Shown here piece by piece: positions 13,348 through 17,922 of a stretch of DNA of 17,922 nt. The notes beneath the pieces are model-generated. The model did not search any database, had not been told where the DNA came from, and worked only from the letters and a program-made list of their open reading frames with translations. The DNA comes from a bacterium (GTDB lineage: Bacteria; Babelota; Babeliae; Babelales; Vermiphilaceae): positions 1-17,922 of the forward strand of contig DAOVGZ010000010.1 of assembly GCA_030672115.1 (NCBI GenBank). Reading direction: 5' to 3'. Every line of letters starts with the position of its first letter. The first letter of the stretch is position 1. The position numbers and the translations under genes were made by a program.

Positions 13348-13755
13348 CTATGAGAGTTTTTGTATGACTTTAAGCATGATTTTATAATATTCAGGAATAT
13401 GTTTTGAAATTTCATCAGCTCTTTCTTCATCGTAAATATGAGAGGTTAAATTTCTGTGTCTTAACCCTTTTAATAAGAGTTCATACTCTTCTTGAATTAT
13501 AACTTTAGCGCTTAATGCTGTTTTTAACGTTTCTCTAGGATTTGCTGCTGAGACATCAATGTTTATTTTTTCTTGTAAATAAAGTTTCAAGAACTTCCAA
13601 AAAGAATCGATTGTATATTCAAATCTTTGTACAGCAGAATCACGCAAGATTTCATGAATTTTTTTGTATTTAGGGTCTTTAATGGCTATTAATGCTTTAT
13701 TAAGAGTTTTTAGTGCTTTTGTGAGAGATTCTAGTCGTAAATCTATTTTTTCCAT
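13348..13755 (-). CDS. hepT: HepT-like HEPN toxin (nucleotidyltransferase substrate-binding, HI0074 family)
   Basis: All-helical 135-residue protein of the HI0074/HepT family. In characterised pairs the HEPN protein is an RNase-type toxin, silenced by AMP transfer from its MNT partner. Seen: LRDSAVQRFEYTIDSFWKFL (38-57, the family's second helix block) and the R-x4-H-x-Y motif RNLTSHIY with Arg101, His106 and Tyr108. Arg and His are the predicted active site and Tyr is the residue modified in studied systems. All three are intact. AAGGA lies 5 bases before the ATG. The gene overlaps the 3' end of the MNT gene by 13 bases, the usual tight pairing, with the antitoxin first. Some HI0074-type pairs have not been shown to be toxic, so activity here is inferred. 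Confidence 0.88.
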   Translation of the reverse strand: MEKIDLRLESLTKALKTLNKALIAIKDPKYKKIHEILRDSAVQRFEYTIDSFWKFLKLYLQEKINIDVSAANPRETLKTALSAKVIIQEEYELLLKGLRHRNLTSHIYDEERADEISKHIPEYYKIMLKVIQKLS

Positions 13756-14042
13756 ATAATTCCTTCTTTTAAAATAGATTGTTTCATGACGTCAGAAATA
13801 TCATGAAAATCTACAACGTCTATCATGTAAGGGATATCTGTGCCTTTTAATACATCTATAACTTCTCCTACAAGTACAAAGGGAATTTTTTCTCCCGTGT
13901 CGATTGCAATATCAATGTCTGACCACATTGAATGGGTTTTTGTCGCTCGAGATCCAAAAAGATAAATTTTTGCTGTAGGGAAAAGTGCTAAAATAAGACG
14001 TATTATTTTGTTTTTTGTTTTTTCGTCTATATTTTTTTTCAT
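13743..14042 (-). CDS. mntA: MNT-type minimal nucleotidyltransferase antitoxin (MntA/HI0073 family)
   Basis: Minimal DNA-polymerase-beta-like nucleotidyltransferase, about 99 residues from the ATG at 14042. In studied systems it transfers AMP from ATP to a Tyr of its HEPN partner. The active-site motif is complete: LFGSRATKTHSMWSDIDIAID, cited in two parts as GSRATK and SDIDIAID, with Gly-Ser and the DxD metal ligands. A third acidic residue follows in MIDVVDF. The alternative ATG at 14054 adds MEKQ but has no ribosome binding site, whereas TGGA lies about 8 bases before 14042; either is possible. It overlaps the HEPN gene by 13 bases. The divergent PBP gene begins about 95 bases away, so their promoters share this gap. 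Confidence 0.87.
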   Translation of the reverse strand: MKKNIDEKTKNKIIRLILALFPTAKIYLFGSRATKTHSMWSDIDIAIDTGEKIPFVLVGEVIDVLKGTDIPYMIDVVDFHDISDVMKQSILKEGIIWKK

Positions 14043-14085
14043 TTGTTTTTCCATTGATTACGGCAATTTGGTTTTTTTGCTACAG

Positions 14086-14113
14086 TTAACACGGTAACAT
14101 CAGTTTTTTAAAT
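14086..14113 (+). promoter_or_regulatory. Candidate promoter for the PBP gene
   Basis: TTAACA (14086-14091), 16-base spacer, TTAAAT (14108-14113). Transcription would begin near 14120, which agrees with an ATG start at 14137 and excludes the TTG at 14113. By eye only. Confidence 0.3.
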
Positions 14114-14136
14114 TGGCAAAACTGGATCATTTGATC

Positions 14137-16023
14137 ATGAAAATATTCAGAAATTTTTTTTTTGTTGTAGTTGTAATAAGCTCATTTGTTTTAGGGGCAC
14201 TTTTTTTTGTTGCTCGTAGTAAGGTGATTGATTTTTCTGCGCTTGAGTACTACAATCCCGGATCACCTTCATTATTATTGGATGATGCTGGCAATGAATG
14301 GGCACGTTTTGAGTTAGATAAACGAGAGCCAGTAGCGTATGAGGATATGCCAAAACATGTCATTAATGCATTTGTAGCAACAGAAGATTGGAGTTTTTTT
14401 AAGCATGTTGGAATTTCTGTTAAAGGAATTATTCGTTCTGTACTCGTCAATATATATCATGGACGTAGAGTGCAAGGGGCAAGCACTATAACACAGCAGC
14501 TTGTTCGTCTTTTATTTTTTAATGCAAGCAAGACGTTTGTAAGAAAGATAAAAGAGCAGGTTGTTGCTGTTTTGGTTGAACGACAATTTACTAAAGAACA
14601 AATTATGCAGACATATTTAAATCATGTTTGTTTTGGTTGTGGTATTTATGGAGTGCAAGCAGCGTGCCAACGTTTTTGGGGTAAAACGGTACAAGAAATA
14701 ACAATTGATCAAGCTGCAGCCTTGGCAGGAATTATGAAGTCGCCTCGGAATTATTGTCCATTAACCTATCCACTTTCTTGTCAAAAGCGTCGAAATATTG
14801 TTTTAGGTTTAATGAAAAAACTACAGTTTATTACGCCACAAGAGTATGGATTATCACGAACAGCACCTTTGACGATTGTATCGCGAGGTAAAAATCGTTT
14901 TGCTCCACATATAAAAGAGTGGATACGACAGTTTTTAGAAGATAAATTTGGTAAATCAATACTTTATACCGGTGGTTTGAAAATTAAAACAACGCTAAGC
15001 AAAAAAATTCAGACAATTGCAGAAGATCAATTTTCCAAGCAGTATGAGCCGTTGAAAAAATCAATAGCACATGATGTGGATGGAGCATTGATTTCTGTTG
15101 ACGTTAGTTCAGGTGAAATAAAAGCTTTGGTTGGAGGTTTTGATTTTGCACGTTCACAATGGAATCGTGCCTTGCAAGCTCGTCGACAAATGGGGTCTGT
15201 GTTTAAACCAATTTTGTATACTGCTGCTGTTCAATCAGGTATAAATTTTGCACATACAGAAGTTGACGAGCCTATTGAAGTAAAGCAGGGGCGTTCAATA
15301 TGGTCGCCTAAGAACTTTAACCATCAATTTAATGGAAAAATGACGATTGCACATGCGCTTGCTACATCGTGCAATACTATTGCGGCAAAAACGTTTTTAT
15401 CTATTGGTGCAAAGCCAGTAGTAGCACTGGCCAAAAAATTTAAATTACGTGGTCCATTTCATCCGTATCCTTCTTTGGCGCTTGGGTGTATTGATGTTTC
15501 GCTTAAAGAAGTTGCGGGGATGTTTAATGTTTTTGCAAATAATGGCGTTTATGTAGAACCACATTGTATTAGTTGGGTGAAAAATAAATGGGGAACAAAA
15601 ATATGGAAAGTACAGTCACAACAAGAGCGAGTAATTAGCGCGCAAGAGAGTGGGCAAGTCGCAACTGTTTTACAGATTGGTTTGCATAGAGTTCGTAAAT
15701 GGTTTCCTCAAAAATGGGTTGATGCACAAGCCATAAGCAAAACAGGAACAACGAATGATTCACGCACTTGTTGGTTTGTAGGCTCAACACCAACGCTGAC
15801 AACTGCTGTGTATATTGGTTGTGATGATAACCGCTCAATGGGCAAGAATGTGTATCCTTTGCGTACTGCATTTCCAATTTGGATTGGTGTTAACAGAGAG
15901 TTGGAATTTTCACAGAAAAAATTCTCATTCGATCCGACATTGCAAGAAGTTTGTGTCAACAAATTTACTGGCAAACTAACGCTTAAAGCAACTGACAAAG
16001 ATGCAATTTCAATTATGGTGTAA
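14137..16023 (+). CDS. Class A penicillin-binding protein (bifunctional glycosyltransferase/transpeptidase, PBP1A type)
   Basis: Inner-membrane enzyme that polymerises lipid II and cross-links peptidoglycan; 628 residues from the ATG at 14137. An in-frame TTG at 14113 lacks a ribosome binding site. An N-terminal anchor (about 5-25) is followed by the GT51 glycosyltransferase domain: EDWSFFKHVG with catalytic Glu83, GASTITQQLVRLL (114-126), RKIKEQ, and the ERQFTKEQIMQTYLN region. The transpeptidase domain has the SxxK motif in MGSVFKP (Ser354-Lys357), SxN in TSCNT (411-413) and KTGTT (535-539). All catalytic residues are intact. EDWSFF replaces the common EDRRFF. It lacks the long C-terminal extension and extra domains of larger PBPs, so this is a compact version. 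It is divergent from the MNT/HEPN pair and ends in a strong terminator. Confidence 0.95.
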   Translation: MKIFRNFFFVVVVISSFVLGALFFVARSKVIDFSALEYYNPGSPSLLLDDAGNEWARFELDKREPVAYEDMPKHVINAFVATEDWSFFKHVGISVKGIIRSVLVNIYHGRRVQGASTITQQLVRLLFFNASKTFVRKIKEQVVAVLVERQFTKEQIMQTYLNHVCFGCGIYGVQAACQRFWGKTVQEITIDQAAALAGIMKSPRNYCPLTYPLSCQKRRNIVLGLMKKLQFITPQEYGLSRTAPLTIVSRGKNRFAPHIKEWIRQFLEDKFGKSILYTGGLKIKTTLSKKIQTIAEDQFSKQYEPLKKSIAHDVDGALISVDVSSGEIKALVGGFDFARSQWNRALQARRQMGSVFKPILYTAAVQSGINFAHTEVDEPIEVKQGRSIWSPKNFNHQFNGKMTIAHALATSCNTIAAKTFLSIGAKPVVALAKKFKLRGPFHPYPSLALGCIDVSLKEVAGMFNVFANNGVYVEPHCISWVKNKWGTKIWKVQSQQERVISAQESGQVATVLQIGLHRVRKWFPQKWVDAQAISKTGTTNDSRTCWFVGSTPTLTTAVYIGCDDNRSMGKNVYPLRTAFPIWIGVNRELEFSQKKFSFDPTLQEVCVNKFTGKLTLKATDKDAISIMV

Positions 16024-16064
16024 AAAAAGAGAGACTCTGTTTTGTCAGAGCCTCTCTTTTTTTT
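16022..16064. terminator. Bidirectional terminator, copy 1
   Basis: A7, AGAGAG-A-CTCTG, loop TTTTGT, CAGAG-C-CTCTCT, T7-8. A 12-position stem with one A/C mismatch, extended by A/T pairs on both sides. It sits between the convergent PBP gene (stop at 16021-16023) and the gene ending at 16081. It is nearly identical to the element at 17185-17225. Confidence 0.88.
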
Positions 16065-16080
16065 ATTTTGTCGAATGTAT

Positions 16081-17070
16081 TTAGAAATATCTATCTTGTT
16101 CGGGGAGCATTTCTTCTATATCCGAATCCGAATCATAAGTTATTGTTCCTAGGTCCTCAAATCTGTTTTTACCGGTTATTTGCGAGTTGTTGTAATTAGA
16201 AGAGTAATTGTCATCATTTGGATTATGTGTATAAACGATTGCATCTAAAAGCTGATTGAAAGATTGATAGTTTTCAAATAAGGGTAAAAATGAAGGATCT
16301 TTTTTTCTTATTTTTTTCTTTATTTCTTTTGTGAAGTCATCTTCTATGCATATTTTTTGTATTGATTGTAGAGCTTTAAATTTTTCCAAAGTATTTTTTG
16401 GGTACATTCCATTTTCTTGTATGAATAGTAAGTACTTTCTGTTGCTCCAGAGTAGAGGTTTATTTAAAATTTCTTTTTTTGTGTGGTCTTTTTTGTTTAT
16501 AAAATTTGAATCAAAAGCATTAGCAGAATCGTAATATATCGTTTTGGATTCTATTATCTCTTCTAATATTGAATCTTCAAGTAAATCTTCTATTGAATTT
16601 TCAGAGGATGATGAAATTCCAAAAGCTTGTCCTTTTATTGTTTGTATGTTGTCAAGTATTCCATTTATTGACAGATATTTTTCTGTAAGCTGTTGCGATT
16701 GCTTTTTAGGAATATTTTCAATATGGGCTTGGATCATATTTCTAATGTTTTTAATTTCATTTTTTGCGTCCTTTTTTTTCAAGGTAGCAAACTTAGAAAT
16801 TTTGGAATATATATTTTTTGGAAGATCACTGTATAAAGGTTTACTAAAAAAATAAGATAGAACATTTTTATGTGTTAGGGGTTTTGGCTCAGATGAAAAT
16901 TTATTTGATTGTTTACTATTAGGTGTTTTATTTATTTGGCTTGAAAAACTGGTGTCAGAAGAAAAAAATGTTTTAATTTTGTTGACCCAATTCATACAAA
17001 ACATGTTTGAGTATTGTCCGAGCAAAAGAGCAAAAACTGCGATTTTAACTATATTTTTTAATTTTTTCAT
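16081..17070 (-). CDS. Exported protein of unknown function, Ser/Asn/Lys-rich
   Basis: Unrecognised 329-residue protein. The start chosen is the ATG at 17070, with GGTGG 5 bases upstream; the in-frame ATG at 17082 overlaps that site and adds only MVEF. The N-terminus is signal-like: MKKLKN, a hydrophobic core IVKIAVFALLLG, then NMFCMNW. The mature chain is hydrophilic with Ser/Asn/Lys-rich low-complexity stretches (35-65), a mostly helical middle, and a Ser/Asp/Glu-rich C-terminus (SDSDIEEMLPE). There is no transmembrane helix beyond the signal and no recognised catalytic motif. Such a composition is common in secreted proteins of host-associated bacteria, but no function can be assigned. It forms a single-gene unit bracketed by two near-identical terminators (16022-16064 and 17185-17225). 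Confidence 0.7.
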   Translation of the reverse strand: MKKLKNIVKIAVFALLLGQYSNMFCMNWVNKIKTFFSSDTSFSSQINKTPNSKQSNKFSSEPKPLTHKNVLSYFFSKPLYSDLPKNIYSKISKFATLKKKDAKNEIKNIRNMIQAHIENIPKKQSQQLTEKYLSINGILDNIQTIKGQAFGISSSSENSIEDLLEDSILEEIIESKTIYYDSANAFDSNFINKKDHTKKEILNKPLLWSNRKYLLFIQENGMYPKNTLEKFKALQSIQKICIEDDFTKEIKKKIRKKDPSFLPLFENYQSFNQLLDAIVYTHNPNDDNYSSNYNNSQITGKNRFEDLGTITYDSDSDIEEMLPEQDRYF

Positions 17071-17105
17071 AAATTCCACCATTTTTAGGGTAAAAGTACT
17101 GTTTT

Positions 17106-17135
17106 ATCCATTATTTATAATAATAAACAATGGAT
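17106..17135 (-). promoter_or_regulatory. Palindrome upstream of the 17070 gene
   Basis: ATCCATTATTTAT (17106-17118) and ATAAACAATGGAT (17123-17135) are reverse complements at 12 of 13 positions around AATA. In minus-strand RNA the odd position becomes a G-U pair, so a full 13-bp hairpin could form 36 bases before the start codon. Alternatively it is an operator. The promoter of the gene must be in or near it. Confidence 0.4.
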
Positions 17136-17184
17136 GTTTTGTCGCAAGAGGCTCGGTTAGGAGCTGTCTGGTAGGGGATATTGC

Positions 17185-17225
17185 AAAAAAGAGAGGCTCC
17201 GTTTTGTCAGAGCCTTTCTTTTTTT
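17185..17225. terminator. Bidirectional terminator, copy 2
   Basis: A6, GAGAGGCTCCG, loop TTTTGT, CAGAGCCTTTC, T7. The loop and most of the stem match copy 1 at 16022-16064. On the minus strand it ends the gene stopping at 17271, with a six-T tract. Confidence 0.8.
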
Positions 17226-17270
17226 GTTGAATTCTTTTTTGAGTTTTTAATCTAATTTTTTACATTAAAT

Positions 17271-17922
17271 TTAATCATAGTTTTGATCATGCAAGCAAAC
17301 AATTGTATCACAATATTGCCTGTTCAATATTTTTGAAAATAATATAGTAGGGAGCATTTTTGATTTTTGAATGTCTTTGTTGTATTTATAGATAGCTTTT
17401 ATGTCGTTGCCATTTTTCATAATTTTAGAAATGAATGTGGGGAGGAAAGAAAGTTTAAAGGAAGGAAATATTGTTTTGTTAGCGTAGAATATTCCGTTTA
17501 TTAGTCTTGTACATTGTAAGTCTTTTTGAAAAAAAGGGGTTACATAATTCACATTTTGAGGAAATTCTATTCCGGCAAGGTATGAGTAAGCTGTAAGATT
17601 ATTAATTTTAGTTTCAATTTTTGTGTTTAGTTTTTTGAGATCATCCATGCTTTGTATATTTTTTCTGCATTCAAATTGGATTGCTATTAAATCAAGAACG
17701 TATTTGTAGTAAATTGTTTTATGAAGTCCTTTTTCATTGATCTCTTTAAGAAGAGTTATTACGTCAGATTTTTCTTTAAGGTTTTTCTTTTCTAAGTATT
17801 TAATAATAGCTTGGGGCATTAATTTTTCGTGAGGGAAAAAATGCTCAAGAAGTTCTAATTTTTTGTGTTTGTGTTTGTTCCATTGTTCTATCTCGTTAGC
17901 ATAAAGTTCCATACAAAGCATA
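17271..17922 (-). CDS. Unrecognised protein, 5' end beyond the window; probably exported
   Basis: The frame is open to the last base of the window, so the true start may lie beyond it. At least 216 residues are present. The first visible residues, MLCMELYANEIEQWNK, look like the end of a signal peptide rather than a start: the exported proteins at 10355 and 17070 have similar NCMYD and FCMNW at the end of their hydrophobic cores. No ribosome binding site can be checked. The rest is Lys/Ile/Leu-rich and helical, with Cys near 84, 136, 204 and 209 and no recognised domain. A 45-base gap separates its stop from terminator copy 2. Confidence 0.6.
   Translation of the reverse strand, partial: MLCMELYANEIEQWNKHKHKKLELLEHFFPHEKLMPQAIIKYLEKKNLKEKSDVITLLKEINEKGLHKTIYYKYVLDLIAIQFECRKNIQSMDDLKKLNTKIETKINNLTAYSYLAGIEFPQNVNYVTPFFQKDLQCTRLINGIFYANKTIFPSFKLSFLPTFISKIMKNGNDIKAIYKYNKDIQKSKMLPTILFSKILNRQYCDTIVCLHDQNYD

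Noticed and set aside
14113..14136. TTG start extending the PBP by 8 residues
   Set aside because: No ribosome binding site, and it overlaps the likely -10 element.
16544..16855. 103-codon hydrophobic frame on the plus strand
   Set aside because: Antisense to the exported-protein gene; its Phe/Ile richness comes from reading Lys/Asn codons in reverse.

Overview
This is an AT-rich, gene-dense stretch of bacterial chromosome with homopolymer-rich intergenic gaps. It mixes core genes (copper P-type ATPase, undecaprenyl diphosphate synthase, glycerol-3-phosphate dehydrogenase, class A penicillin-binding protein, RNase P RNA) with seven genes for exported or probably exported proteins that I do not recognise. 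That mixture, the compact genes and an apparently eukaryote-like zinc-finger protein with a signal peptide suggest a host-associated low-GC bacterium. My best guess is the candidate phylum Dependentiae (TM6, Babela-like). This is an inference from style; no marker in the window proves it.

Layout. 1-2943 (+): the 3' part of a CopA-type ATPase, then two tandem LOG-family phosphoribohydrolase paralogues. 2966-6895 (-): an exported Gly-rich/acidic protein, a sodium:solute symporter with a possible tiny leader ORF, and two adjacent HAD hydrolases. 7025-9639 (+): uppS, gpsA, a strong terminator, then a signal-peptide protein with four CxxC...H...C zinc-finger repeats and an NLS-like basic tail. 9645-9705: a 28-bp perfect hairpin separating convergent genes. 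9711-12497 (-): two exported proteins of unknown function, a membrane-anchored protein with three PASTA-like repeats, and a small exported Cys/His-rich protein. 12536-14042 (-): rnpB, a small membrane protein whose 3' end overlaps rnpB, and a HepT/MntA-type (HEPN/MNT) pair. 14137-16023 (+): a class A PBP. 16081-17922 (-): two more unknown genes, the second cut by the window edge; near-identical terminators bracket the first.

How the genes relate. UppS, the PBP and possibly the PASTA protein belong to peptidoglycan synthesis, so the organism probably keeps a cell wall. GpsA supplies glycerol 3-phosphate for phospholipids. CopA and the symporter are envelope transporters. The HepT/MntA pair is a typical toxin-antitoxin module. 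The exported unknowns, above all the zinc-finger protein, are the most likely host-interaction factors. I saw no tRNA, CRISPR array, transposase or phage gene.
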